Assembly: GCF_006439355.1 (NCBI RefSeq)
Contig: NZ_VFTG01000013.1
Span: forward strand, 62,001-126,000
Reading direction: 5' to 3'
DNA: 64,000 nucleotides
Origin: Mesorhizobium sp. B4-1-3
GTDB taxonomy: Bacteria; Pseudomonadota; Alphaproteobacteria; Rhizobiales; Rhizobiaceae
Below, piece after piece: positions 1 through 8,443 of the stretch; the first letter of the stretch is position 1; the number at the start of each line of letters is the position of its first letter. The notes beneath the pieces were generated by a model, which saw only the letters and a program-made list of their open reading frames with translations, ran no database searches and had not been told where the DNA came from. The position numbers were made by a program, and so were the translations under genes.

Positions 1-1074
1 GAGATCGTGTTCGAGACCTGCCGGCCGGTTGCGGGGCAGCGCCGCAAGGTCGAGCTCCTCAAGGGGGAGTTGTCCAGACGCCAGAAAGGGCGTGCCGACC
101 TTCCGTTGCTGGCCGGCGTCATTGATGACACGCTTGAGGCGGTGTTCGACGACATCCCCGACTTCCACCGTCAGATCAAAGCGAAGCTTTTGAAGCTGGG
201 CATGACATCCCAGCTCATTCGTGAGACGACCCTTGCCCCCGAGGAGTTCGTGAACAAGGCGGGATATCCGAAACGCGGCACTCAGGATTCCGCTACCGTC
301 GCCTGGAACCTGGCGACAGGCCTGTTCTACAAGACGCAGGCCGAGCCGCCATGGAAGATTGCCGGCATGCGACCGGGCGTCTGTTACGTCGGCTTGGTCT
401 TCAAACTCCTTCCCAACCATCCCGACAATCACGCTTGCTGTGCAGCGCAGATGTTCCTGAGCGAAGGGGATGGCGTTGTCTTTCGCGGGGCGAACGGACC
501 CTGGCAGACCGAAAACAGGGAATTTCACCTCAGCGATCTGGCGGCGGGGAAGCTGATCAAGACGGTTCTGGACACCTACAAGCAGCGTTTCGGGGCTTAT
601 CCGAAAGAGCTGTTCATTCACGGCCGGACCAAGTTCAACGACGCGGAATGGGAGGCCTTCAGCAAGGCCGCGCCCGATGGCACCAATATCGTGGGCGTGC
701 GTATCCAGTCGACCCATGGTGAGACCAAGCTCTTCCGCGATGGCGATTATCCATGCCTTCGCGGCACGGCAGTCCAGCTCGGTAACAAAGATGCTTATGT
801 GTGGACCACGGGATATGCGCCACGCATCGACACCTATATCGGCCCGGAAACGCCGAACCCTCTGTTCGTGACTGTGCTGCGTGCGAGCGGTGAATTTCCG
901 GCCATCGAGACCGTGCTGGCCGACATCTTGGGTCTCACGAAAATCAACTATAACGCCTGCAATTTCAGCGACGGGCTTCCTGTCACCATTCGTTTTGCGG
1001 ACAAGGTCGGCGAAGTGCTGACCATGGGAAGCGCCGCCGGCGCTGAGCGCCAGCCGTTCAAATTCTATGTCTAA
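1..1074 (+). CDS. Prokaryotic Argonaute, PIWI-domain C-terminal part (5' end outside window)
   Basis: The frame is open to the window edge, so only the last ~357 residues (late MID and PIWI) are present. Counting from the GTG at position 7, recognisable PIWI segments are PWKIAGMRPGVCYVGLVFK (about 115-133), GDGVVFRG (154-161), PKELFIHGRTKF (199-210) and DGLPVTIRFADKVGEVL (322-338), with a hydrophobic C-terminus FKFYV as is usual in Argonautes. The first catalytic Asp (expected where GLVFK lies) and the second (expected after the His of FIHGRT) are absent, so slicing is unlikely. This fits catalytically inactive long-B type pAgos, which in known cases use a guide to recognise invading nucleic acid and recruit a separate nuclease. 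No partner gene is visible downstream; it could be upstream, outside the window. It is convergent with the integrase, only 8 bp away, so it travels on the same element. Family is firm; subtype is inference. Confidence 0.85.
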   Translation, partial: EIVFETCRPVAGQRRKVELLKGELSRRQKGRADLPLLAGVIDDTLEAVFDDIPDFHRQIKAKLLKLGMTSQLIRETTLAPEEFVNKAGYPKRGTQDSATVAWNLATGLFYKTQAEPPWKIAGMRPGVCYVGLVFKLLPNHPDNHACCAAQMFLSEGDGVVFRGANGPWQTENREFHLSDLAAGKLIKTVLDTYKQRFGAYPKELFIHGRTKFNDAEWEAFSKAAPDGTNIVGVRIQSTHGETKLFRDGDYPCLRGTAVQLGNKDAYVWTTGYAPRIDTYIGPETPNPLFVTVLRASGEFPAIETVLADILGLTKINYNACNFSDGLPVTIRFADKVGEVLTMGSAAGAERQPFKFYV

Positions 1075-1082
1075 GCTTCACG

Positions 1083-2441
1083 TCAGGCAGCTTTGCGAGT
1101 CGTGATCTCCTTGCAATAGCCTTCATCGCTCACGGCACTCTGGAGAAACCGATCAAGAGCTGCACGCCGAGATTTGCGGTCCAAGGCGTAGGCAGTCTGC
1201 TTGAACTCAACTCCGTCCAGGAGCCCTTGAATGTAGCCAGCGATCGTATCCGCAGCCATGATGAGCGCGGTGTCGAGCGTGTGAATATATTTGCTCGTCA
1301 CCGAGCCCTTCGAATGCCCGACCAGCGCGGCGATCGTCACCTCGGTAAATCCGAGATCGTTGGCGATGCTGGCAAAGCTGTGACGCAGGACGTGCGGCGT
1401 GACGCCAGCGAGCGGGCTGCCCTTGAAGATCTGGTCCCAATGGTTCGGGAAGCTGCCGAACGCATTGTCCTCGCCCTGACCGGGGAAGACATAGGTGCCC
1501 GTGGCGGCCTTGCGGCGCTCCTCCAGATATTCGACGACGGGCAGCCCGATAGGACGAATGGACTCGCCCTCCTTGCTGTCCACCAGGCGCATGCAGCTCG
1601 CGTCTGTGTCGGCCTCGATCCACATCAGCGAGATCATTTCCGAGCGGCGGCAGCCGGTGAGCGCGATCTGGCGGATGATGTCGACGGTCATGACGTACTT
1701 GTCGTTCGCCGCAGCGTCGCCAAGCATCTGGCCGAGTGTACGATACTCCGCCTCGGTCAGCCGGCGATTCCGGACTTTGTCCTTCGGCTTCTTGATGCCG
1801 TGCGCGGGATTGCTCTCGATGATGCCAGCGTCAATGGCATAGGTGAGGATGCCGCCGAGCAAGCCGACCGTTCGGGTCGCCGTGCCCGCGCCGCCGCGCA
1901 CGATGGCCTTGCCGCGCAACTTCTTCGTCTTGACGGCAACGCGCGTCTTGCCGGCCATGATGTCCTTCAAGACCTTGTTGATGTCGGCCTTGGTGAGATC
2001 CTTGACCCTCCGCGCGCCGACCAGCGGGATGATGTGCCGCTCGATGCGGCCGGTGTCGGTGACGATGGTGGTCGGCTTTTTCGGCCGTCCGCCCTTGCCC
2101 AGGATGAGGCCTGCGGTCAGGTCAGCGGTATAGAGGGCGCAAAGCTCCTTGACCGTGATGGCTTTGTGATCGAGCTGGCGCTCCTCGGAAGGGTTGTCGC
2201 CGCGCGCGACGCGCCCCAATTGGACCTTCGCCTCTTGCCGGGCGGTCTCCGGCGTCCATACGCCATGCAAGCCGATGGTGAAGCGTCGCGTGCGTCCGGC
2301 AGCGCGATATTGAATGAGGTAGCTGCGCTTGCCGGACGCGAACACGCGGAGGCCGAAGCCGGGCAGCTCGTCGTCCCAGATGAAATAGTCCTTCTTGCGG
2401 AGATCGGCAGCGTCCACGATCCGCTTGGTCAGCTTTGCCAT
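1083..2441 (-). CDS. Tyrosine recombinase / phage-type integrase (P4-like, DUF4102 N-terminus)
   Basis: A 452-residue site-specific recombinase. Residues 1-90 form the arm-type DNA-binding domain typical of P4-like integrases (DELPGFGLRV, YRAAGRTRRFTIG). The catalytic domain shows the expected residues: Arg in ALTGCRRSE (about 265), Lys near 290, HVLRH (His350, Arg353), His376 in LVGHSKGS and the nucleophile Tyr385 in SKYIH. All are intact, so the enzyme should be active. It lies about 185 bp from the truncated tRNA-Arg copy at 2626-2670, the usual place for an integrase that uses a tRNA gene as attachment site. It is transcribed away from the att site, into the element. Confidence 0.95.
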   Translation of the reverse strand: MAKLTKRIVDAADLRKKDYFIWDDELPGFGLRVFASGKRSYLIQYRAAGRTRRFTIGLHGVWTPETARQEAKVQLGRVARGDNPSEERQLDHKAITVKELCALYTADLTAGLILGKGGRPKKPTTIVTDTGRIERHIIPLVGARRVKDLTKADINKVLKDIMAGKTRVAVKTKKLRGKAIVRGGAGTATRTVGLLGGILTYAIDAGIIESNPAHGIKKPKDKVRNRRLTEAEYRTLGQMLGDAAANDKYVMTVDIIRQIALTGCRRSEMISLMWIEADTDASCMRLVDSKEGESIRPIGLPVVEYLEERRKAATGTYVFPGQGEDNAFGSFPNHWDQIFKGSPLAGVTPHVLRHSFASIANDLGFTEVTIAALVGHSKGSVTSKYIHTLDTALIMAADTIAGYIQGLLDGVEFKQTAYALDRKSRRAALDRFLQSAVSDEGYCKEITTRKAA

Positions 2442-2625
2442 GAGGCGTTCCCCCCGCTAATGAGGGGCTGCTTCCGCGGAAGCACCACGGAAGCAACCGG
2501 ATGGATATCGGAGCGAAATTCTGGATAGACAGTTCGGCGTGCAAATCTGAATTGTCTAGTGACTTCAGATACATATCGCATTGTAGCGTGCCCTATCGTG
2601 CATTTAGGATGGGCAGGCTAAATTG

Positions 2626-2670
2626 CTCCGAAGGCAGAGGTCACAAGTTCGAATCTTGTCGGGTGCGCCA
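2626..2670 (+). repeat. tRNA-Arg(CCG) 3'-half remnant, probable attR of the integrated element
   Basis: The segment reads as a tRNA from the anticodon loop to the CCA end: loop CTCCGAA (anticodon CCG), 3' anticodon strand GGCAG, variable loop AGGTC, T-arm ACAAG-TTCGAAT-CTTGT, acceptor strand CGGGTGC, discriminator G and CCA. The bases upstream (AATTG where CTGCC would be needed) cannot form the anticodon stem and no D-arm or 5' acceptor strand exists, so it is not a functional tRNA. A 3' fragment starting at the anticodon loop is the scar left when a tyrosine recombinase integrates into a tRNA gene. Since the fragment points rightward, the element must lie to its left, with the rebuilt intact tRNA at the far end. 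The rest of the gene-free stretch 2442-2923 holds only an imperfect inverted pair GCCGCCGATT (2674-2683) and AATCGGCGGC (2764-2773). Confidence 0.85.
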
Positions 2671-2923
2671 GTGGCCGCCGATTTCCCTCCACAGTGCCCC
2701 TTTAGCCGCCGAGACCGCGCCCCTGACAAGAGCAGGAGACAGTCTATGTGTGAAAAAGCGTAGAATCGGCGGCATTTGGCGGTGAAAAATTCGAATCGTC
2801 ACAGCCTTCACCACCACGCTTAATATGCCCCACTACGCGGCAACTCCATGGTTGTCGGTCATACTTGCCCAAATCTCCATCTGCTGATCACGCGCTTGAC
2901 CTGCCCCTTACAAGACGGTGTGC

Positions 2924-3742
2924 TCAAAGACTGTCTTCGATGGAAGCGGGGATGAGGTCGAGCGGCCCCCATCCGCGTAAGCGCAATTGCTTCAAATCTA
3001 GACGGGAAAGATCGATCGCAATTTCCGTGGTAAAGGGAACTAGGTAAGTACCAGCGTCGAAATCTTTGAAACCGATCCCTCCGGCGTTCATTGCCTTGAA
3101 GACCTTGCAGATAGCCGAGATGCAAATCGGCACGAGATCCAGATACGTCTGGTCGTCAGGGTATCGGTGCTGGGAACGAAATTTACGGATCGCTGGAAGT
3201 CCCAACTGCGAGTCGATCAACGAAAATCGCGTGGCGGCTTTCGCGCCACTCACAAAGGTATCGAGATATGGCGATGCGGTTGAAGGATCGAGACGCGCGT
3301 CTAGTTCGTCCAATCTCACATGGTGGGACATCAAAATCGGAGCACCGTGAAGTGTTGGGTGGCTTGCGAGCAAAAAGGACGCGCCGAGCCAGTGTTCCAC
3401 TCCGCCCCTATCGAGATGCAGGCGCCGGTGAAGGCTTCGAAACAGCGGGTGATCACGGTGATGGATCGCGTTTCGCACTGAAATCACAAGTGCCGTGTCC
3501 CCATGGTCGAAGAATGGAAAGAAATGCTTCGATACATCATAGAGTGTATGAAAACTCTCAAGAACCATTTCAAAAGACCGATCGATATTGTCGATCGCTT
3601 CTTCGGGATCAAGCTTGAGCAGAACGCCGAAGCGCATATACGCTTCACCGTAAATTCTCATAGTATTTGCGAGTCTAGTGATTGCATTCTCGATAATTTG
3701 GCTTCTATCCAAGAGCTTGCCCTCGCACGGCGCGCAGTTCAT
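2924..3742 (-). CDS. Unknown protein with HEPN-like R-N-x3-H motif, last gene of defence-like cassette
   Basis: A 272-residue protein of unrecognised family. It is mostly helical in appearance, with no signal peptide or membrane segment. Around residue 90 it carries VRNAIHHRDHP, which matches the R-N-x-x-x-H pattern of HEPN ribonucleases; that is a motif match only. The reading frame continues upstream to an ATG at 3889, but I prefer the ATG at 3742: the upstream stretch overlaps the preceding gene and, in another frame, a nuclease remnant whose stop codon overlaps this ATG as TGATG, a classic coupled start. Codon use and base composition are visibly more AT-rich than in the core genes after 9262, suggesting transfer. 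It is last in a co-directional set with the methyltransferase and nuclease candidate, so a defence role is plausible but unproven. Confidence 0.6.
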   Translation of the reverse strand: MNCAPCEGKLLDRSQIIENAITRLANTMRIYGEAYMRFGVLLKLDPEEAIDNIDRSFEMVLESFHTLYDVSKHFFPFFDHGDTALVISVRNAIHHRDHPLFRSLHRRLHLDRGGVEHWLGASFLLASHPTLHGAPILMSHHVRLDELDARLDPSTASPYLDTFVSGAKAATRFSLIDSQLGLPAIRKFRSQHRYPDDQTYLDLVPICISAICKVFKAMNAGGIGFKDFDAGTYLVPFTTEIAIDLSRLDLKQLRLRGWGPLDLIPASIEDSL

Positions 3743-3830
3743 CAGGCGTCTGGGCCGATCATTGGTGATCTTGAAAGCACGGCGTGCCGAACCTCCTCTC
3801 CAGTATATCGTCGAACGAAACCCGTCCGCA
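3742..3830 (-). pseudogene. Remnant of the 3' end of a second copy of the PD-(D/E)XK gene
   Basis: Between the two unknown genes, in a frame not used by either, the minus strand encodes EVRHAVLSRSPMIGPDA followed by a stop. This closely matches the C-terminus of the nuclease candidate at 4695-5348, which ends ELRHALFSRSPVIEPVA. The similarity can also be seen in the DNA (around 3768-3800 versus 4718-4750). Upstream the match fades within about 30 codons, so only a tail survives. The stop codon overlaps the ATG of the next gene (TGATG), so the ancestral order was probably nuclease followed by that gene. The simplest reading is that two nuclease-plus-partner pairs once stood here and a deletion fused them. 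Confidence 0.6.
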
Positions 3831-3833
3831 CTC

Positions 3834-4655
3834 TCACTCTCGCGGGCCGTAGCTATTCGAGAACAATGCTTCGCTCTGCTCCGCGACAAGCTTCTGAAAC
3901 TCGGCGTAACATGCTGACAAGCGGAGGCACTGGGCTCTCAATTCTCGAACGACCGCGTCCAGCTTGAGTGGCGGCGTGCCGCCGATACCATAAGACGGCG
4001 CGTTTCCGTCCTTTTGCCAAAGACGCTTGATCGATTGGGATAGTCCAAGCTCGACCCGTGGCGCGAATCTGTGGGTGTGCTTGCTCCGAAAATCATCCGT
4101 GGCTGTCTTGTAGTCACCCATGTCAACGGTGTTGAGTGCCCTGTTCAGCTTCTTCCAGGAGCGCCAAGGTTTTGCGGTCCTGACCGCCACCTCTTCCTTG
4201 ATGCCCCAATCCTCCGGAAGAGCTGCAAGGTCGTCTGTCCATTCATTTCCTTCGGAAACACAGTTCGCTTGATGGGAAAGATGCGCGATCACAAAGTAAA
4301 ATCTGGCCTTGAGAGTGTATGGGCTGAGTAGCGCCGTTGAAGCCAGATCCTGCACGAACTCATGCAGCAACTGGTTTGTCTGCTGGACATCAAGCCCTTC
4401 GATGACGTTGCCCCATGCTTCCAGGCGCATGGTGAGACCGATCAGGTGATTAATCCCGTTTGCGAGGTCGCGTGCAGCATCATCCGCGAGATCGCGATAA
4501 GCCATTTGTTGAAGGCCGAACTCCGTATCCAGCCGGATTGTCTGAGGCGACTTGAACCAACCATAGGGCATGAAGGGTGTAAATGCCTTGGTTTCATTGA
4601 AAGCCTGGCGGTACTCGACATATTTTGAGGCGAGAAAATCGTCTTCCTGATTCAT
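3834..4655 (-). CDS. Unknown protein with HEPN-like R-x4-H motif
   Basis: A 273-residue soluble protein that I do not recognise. It is helix-rich, lacks a signal peptide and carries DDFRSKHTHRFAPR at about 187-200, in which Arg190 and His195 fit an R-x4-H HEPN-type motif with the aromatic and basic flanks often seen in such proteins. This is a pattern match, not a family assignment. It starts at an ATG about 40 bp downstream of the nuclease candidate and shares its direction. The stretch is visibly more AT-rich than the core genome. Together with the neighbour at 2924-3742 it may be a toxin- or effector-like component of the methyltransferase/nuclease cassette. The alternative is an unrelated cargo gene. 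Confidence 0.6.
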   Translation of the reverse strand: MNQEDDFLASKYVEYRQAFNETKAFTPFMPYGWFKSPQTIRLDTEFGLQQMAYRDLADDAARDLANGINHLIGLTMRLEAWGNVIEGLDVQQTNQLLHEFVQDLASTALLSPYTLKARFYFVIAHLSHQANCVSEGNEWTDDLAALPEDWGIKEEVAVRTAKPWRSWKKLNRALNTVDMGDYKTATDDFRSKHTHRFAPRVELGLSQSIKRLWQKDGNAPSYGIGGTPPLKLDAVVRELRAQCLRLSACYAEFQKLVAEQSEALFSNSYGPRE

Positions 4656-4694
4656 CGTGATTTTATGCCTGCGTCCTCGCCAACGACCGGTTTG

Positions 4695-5348
4695 TTAAGC
4701 GACTGGCTCGATCACGGGTGATCTCGAAAACAATGCATGCCGAAGCTCGATTTCTGAGCCGGCTGAGCGGGCATGCCGCGTCCGAAAGCGTTCGATAGCT
4801 TCGACTGCCGTCAGCGGCGCAGGCCCGTCAATGAGTGCGAGAGGAGTATGGCCACCGATAGCACCGGCAAGCCGCGCTTGGGCGAAGCTCACGTCCCCGT
4901 CGAGCACATAGCCAAGCATGCAGCCGACGGGCAGATTCTCCGCATATTGTTCCGTGAGGAAGCGCATCATGCCTTGTGTGACGTATGCGGTCGCCAGGGA
5001 GCTACGATTTCCAGCGTGGATCACATTAAGCCGCTTGCACTCGTAGGCCAGGTAGCGTTCCCGCTCCCAGTCAAACAGCACGGCTATATCGATGATGCCT
5101 TTGCTGTATTTTGACCCGTCAGGAGCAAGGCCAAACGGTTCGAACTGGTATTCGACCCAATGGCACAACCTACGCACGACGACGTCCTTTGCCAGGCGAT
5201 CGACGAGGTTGATGGTGATGTCATCTTCGCCGGGCTGTTCCGGGAGAACGGCCATACAAGCAGGCAAAGCTACGGCGATCCTCTCGAGAAAGCGATCATC
5301 AAAGGAAACAAAGCTATCGACCCACCCCTCCATATCGCCAATCATCAT
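4695..5348 (-). CDS. PD-(D/E)XK nuclease-like protein next to DNA methyltransferase
   Basis: About 217 residues. The segment GIIDIAVLFDWERERYLAYECKRL (split here as GIIDIAVLFDW at 84-94 and YLAYECKRL at 99-107) has the layout of a PD-(D/E)XK core: an Asp in a hydrophobic strand, then a strand ending in E-C-K. Restriction endonucleases and other DNA-cleaving enzymes use this fold, binding Mg2+ through the Asp and Glu. The start ATG (5348) shares one base with the stop of the methyltransferase gene, so the two are translationally coupled; an in-frame TTG just upstream is possible. Coupling to a methyltransferase makes a restriction role the best guess. No close homologue is recalled, so the name rests on motif and context. 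Confidence 0.65.
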   Translation of the reverse strand: MMIGDMEGWVDSFVSFDDRFLERIAVALPACMAVLPEQPGEDDITINLVDRLAKDVVVRRLCHWVEYQFEPFGLAPDGSKYSKGIIDIAVLFDWERERYLAYECKRLNVIHAGNRSSLATAYVTQGMMRFLTEQYAENLPVGCMLGYVLDGDVSFAQARLAGAIGGHTPLALIDGPAPLTAVEAIERFRTRHARSAGSEIELRHALFSRSPVIEPVA

Positions 5349-8300
5349 CAATCAGCACTCCGCCGATGCCGTACGGAGGCGGCTTGCTGGAGATCGAGCG
5401 CTATTCCATCGGCGTCTGCGAGCGCCGTGGAGCGCAGCCAGAAGCGCATCTGCATCGGCTTGATGAGGAACAGGCAATCGCCAACGAAAACTCTGAGATC
5501 GGGCATAAGCTGGAAATTGCCGTTGAGCGGCCTGTGGATATGCGCTGCGAGTTGCCCGAGAACCTCACTAAGTTGGCCGGTCGCATCCTCGGTATAGTCT
5601 TCATGCCCGCCTAGATGCAGACGAAGTATCGCCACGTCGGCGCCGCGCGCGACGAGCCGAGCATTGATCTTCTTGCCTTTGAACCAGTCCGCAAGGCTGG
5701 CCGCCAATGTACGCGCATACTGCGACCGCTGTGCTTCGTTCGGTGCTCCCCAAAGTTTGGGGAAGTGGCCTTCATGAGGTTGAAGCGCAGGCAGCACCGC
5801 TTCGACGGTATCGTCGATCAATGCGACTTCATCGGGAGACAGACAAAAATACTGGTATGCTAGGCGGTCGACCTTCCGAAGGATCTCACTCTCGTCGACC
5901 TGCATCGAGAAGGGCTCGTTGGAGCGTTCGCGTGCATCGTCCACAATCGCAATCAGCTCAAGAGCTGCCTGCGCGGCCGCGTCTTCGTCAGGGACATCGG
6001 CAGGTGACGGAAACGGCAACCGCAGAAGGTCGGCTTGCTTGACCTCTGGACGGTCGGACCCGAATGAGGCGGTGCCGTGAAAGGCGTACCAGACCGCGAT
6101 GCGGCTATTGAGGATTGCAGTCAGAACCTTTGCACGGTCGCTCTGGCCAGCCGGCACCACGATTGCCTGCAAGATATCCTGAAAGGTGAGCGGTTCATCG
6201 CAGTAGGCGGCTCTGAGGCGATTTTGCGACGTCTCCACCCCGCGAGGGATAAGGATGCGCGTACCATTGAAGCCCGCTTCGAATCCGCGGCGACGAACTG
6301 TCGATGAGGCGGCGGATTGCAATCCCCCCGCCGCCTGAGCCAAGCGCGTATATGCTGTAATCGGCAGGTCAGGCAGACGCCCGACATAGTCGCTCACGAG
6401 AGGAGGCGCGTCGCTCTCGCTGTCCTCATTGAATGGTTGATAGCCTTGCCCGATTACCCATCGATCGCCCGGCTCTTCCCGGCGCCGGCTCAGGCTACCG
6501 TAATCGTTGACGACGGCCCCCAGTTTGGGGAGCCGTCCGAGGTAACCAAAGAGCTTGGCATCTGGCTCACGCATCCAGAGCCGCTGTTTGAAGATCAGCG
6601 GATTATCCAGAACCGTGCCAACCCCGAGTGCGGCCTTGTCGGCGCTGCTCAACGTGATGACCCGCTTAATGCGGAGATTGAGATCGGCCTTCGGCGCCCA
6701 GTAGTCGAACCGATATGGGAAACCGTCCGCCTTGGCGCTGCCATAGATGATCAAAGCGGTGGGGCGATGAGCCTTCTCAAAAAGCTGAAAACGAAGGTCT
6801 GCGAAGTTAATGACACGGCGGACCCGGGATTTTCGGAAGAACGCGTCACGTGCTTCAACGGTATTTTGGGCGTGGTTGTGCAAAAATCCCATCGCTGGCA
6901 ACAGAAACGCGATCAGTCCTCCGTCGGCGAGATGTGAGAGGGCTTTCCAGGTGAATGCCCAGGCATCTTCGCCTCCCGGCATAGGATGGCCGGTCTTTTT
7001 GCTCCACTGCACAGACGAGCGCGCGGGACCGCGGCGGCTAGTCCAAGGCGGGTTGCCGATAATGATCTCGTACCGCGTACTCTCCGTGGGCACTTCGAAA
7101 AAGTCGCGGCAGACAAGGGTTTTACCCCAGAGTTCCGGAAGGAGTTTTCCCCGGGTGATGAGCTTGCGGATGTCGCGCGGCGACACCTCTTCGAGCAAAG
7201 CGACATAGAGCGAGAAAACGGCCACGCGAACGGCGCCACCATTGAGATCCCAGCCGTGAACTTGGCTCAGCAGCGATAGCAAGGTCTTCCAGGAGATCGT
7301 CTGCGTCTTGTGCTTGGCCCGCCAATGCTCACACAGCCGCTGGAACGAGCGGACGAGAAAGACGCCCGAGCCGCAGGCAGGATCGAGAAAGCTCCCGGTT
7401 GTCCGAAACGCGTCCGGCAGCATTTCCCAAGCTTGGGAAACGACCGTGTCGGCGAGGAACATGGGGGTGTAGTAAGCACCGTGCGCCCGCCTTTCGGCCT
7501 CACGCTCACCGAGAAAGCGATCATAGACGGCGCTGACCAACTCAATTGGGATGTAGCGGAAGTCATAGCCCCAAAAGCGCTGCTGGCTCGAATGTGCCAT
7601 CTCCTCGCGCCCTGATCGGAACCGGGCCAGGACTGCAAGATGCGCAGGTGAAACCTCTGGCACCTCTCCTTTCGGCTCGAAAGAGCAAGGTGCTACGAAC
7701 AGGTCGCCATTGAAGTCGGTGTGAAGGGTTCGAAATAGAGCCCGGAAAAGATCAACGTCGCCCGTTTCCAATAGCGCTGAGAAGCTCTCGGCACTTTTTT
7801 CGGACACCGCCGCGAAATAGGCGGGAGTTAGGATCTCACGGTCTTCAAGATATGCGATAAACATCGCCTGGATGAGCAATGCCTGCGCCGCGTCCTGGGC
7901 GAGTTCCGCAGCCTGCAAGAGGCTGTGAGATGCATTCAGATTATCAAGAAGAACCTGATCGATACGCTCCTTGGGCGGGAAGTATTCGCCGTAGTCCTTC
8001 CAGAGACGGCCGGATTCCGCGCCATAGATGAGATTCTGGAATTTTAACGCCTCGGCCGTCAGGCTCAGACTTTCAATGAGGCAGCGGGTCTCGAAGGCGT
8101 TGCCGGGGTCGCTAAGCGGAGTACGAGCGAGCGAGAATGCTCTGAGCGTATCTTCGGCAATGACCAACAGCAGGCTAGCTAGCCCTTGATTCCATAATGC
8201 GCCGTGAAGGTCGATTACCGCGGCACGGTCGTAGTGATCGGCCTCAAGGATCGCAACAGTTGGGACGCCTTGAACACAGAAGATAGCGGACACGCCCATC

Positions 8301-8443
8301 TCACTGAGAGCGGCCCGAATGGCGGGTGCATGGGGTACGTCGTTGACGGCTTCAGCTGACTCGTAGAGTTCGGGTGCGCGCCGATGCGTGAGGCCCAGCC
8401 GGTCCCTCCACTCCGGCGCCAGTGTGGTTGCTAAGGTGGTCAT
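5348..8443 (-). CDS. N6-adenine DNA methyltransferase, Eco57I/type IIG-like, 1031 aa
   Basis: A large DNA methyltransferase. Motif X-like GAYYTP lies at about 322, the AdoMet-binding motif SFLDPACGSGVF at 351-362 and the catalytic motif IIGNPPW at 461-467, which identifies it as an amino-methyltransferase acting on adenine N6. The ~320-residue N-terminal part resembles the leading domain of Eco57I-type proteins. The long C-terminal part (FGSDRPEVKQADLLRLPFPSP) resembles a TaqI-type target-recognition region. No clear nuclease motif is seen in the protein itself; a candidate nuclease is the next gene. The ATG at 8443 overlaps the stop of the upstream HTH gene (ATGA) and is preferred over a longer frame reaching 8662. 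The role is probably host-DNA modification within a restriction or BREX-like defence locus. Confidence 0.85.
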   Translation of the reverse strand: MTTLATTLAPEWRDRLGLTHRRAPELYESAEAVNDVPHAPAIRAALSEMGVSAIFCVQGVPTVAILEADHYDRAAVIDLHGALWNQGLASLLLVIAEDTLRAFSLARTPLSDPGNAFETRCLIESLSLTAEALKFQNLIYGAESGRLWKDYGEYFPPKERIDQVLLDNLNASHSLLQAAELAQDAAQALLIQAMFIAYLEDREILTPAYFAAVSEKSAESFSALLETGDVDLFRALFRTLHTDFNGDLFVAPCSFEPKGEVPEVSPAHLAVLARFRSGREEMAHSSQQRFWGYDFRYIPIELVSAVYDRFLGEREAERRAHGAYYTPMFLADTVVSQAWEMLPDAFRTTGSFLDPACGSGVFLVRSFQRLCEHWRAKHKTQTISWKTLLSLLSQVHGWDLNGGAVRVAVFSLYVALLEEVSPRDIRKLITRGKLLPELWGKTLVCRDFFEVPTESTRYEIIIGNPPWTSRRGPARSSVQWSKKTGHPMPGGEDAWAFTWKALSHLADGGLIAFLLPAMGFLHNHAQNTVEARDAFFRKSRVRRVINFADLRFQLFEKAHRPTALIIYGSAKADGFPYRFDYWAPKADLNLRIKRVITLSSADKAALGVGTVLDNPLIFKQRLWMREPDAKLFGYLGRLPKLGAVVNDYGSLSRRREEPGDRWVIGQGYQPFNEDSESDAPPLVSDYVGRLPDLPITAYTRLAQAAGGLQSAASSTVRRRGFEAGFNGTRILIPRGVETSQNRLRAAYCDEPLTFQDILQAIVVPAGQSDRAKVLTAILNSRIAVWYAFHGTASFGSDRPEVKQADLLRLPFPSPADVPDEDAAAQAALELIAIVDDARERSNEPFSMQVDESEILRKVDRLAYQYFCLSPDEVALIDDTVEAVLPALQPHEGHFPKLWGAPNEAQRSQYARTLAASLADWFKGKKINARLVARGADVAILRLHLGGHEDYTEDATGQLSEVLGQLAAHIHRPLNGNFQLMPDLRVFVGDCLFLIKPMQMRFWLRSTALADADGIALDLQQAASVRHRRSAD

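Noticed and set aside
1227..2528. A 433-codon open frame on the plus strand opposite the integrase
   Set aside because: It is the antisense of a clearly recognisable integrase; the translation is low-complexity Ala/Arg/Asp-rich, which is typical of shadow frames in high-GC DNA.
2626..2670. Functional tRNA-Arg gene
   Set aside because: Only the 3' half is present: no 5' acceptor strand, no D-arm, and the anticodon stem cannot pair.
3743..3889. N-terminal extension of the 2924-3742 gene starting at 3889
   Set aside because: It overlaps the end of the preceding gene, and its DNA encodes a nuclease remnant in another frame whose stop is coupled to the ATG at 3742.
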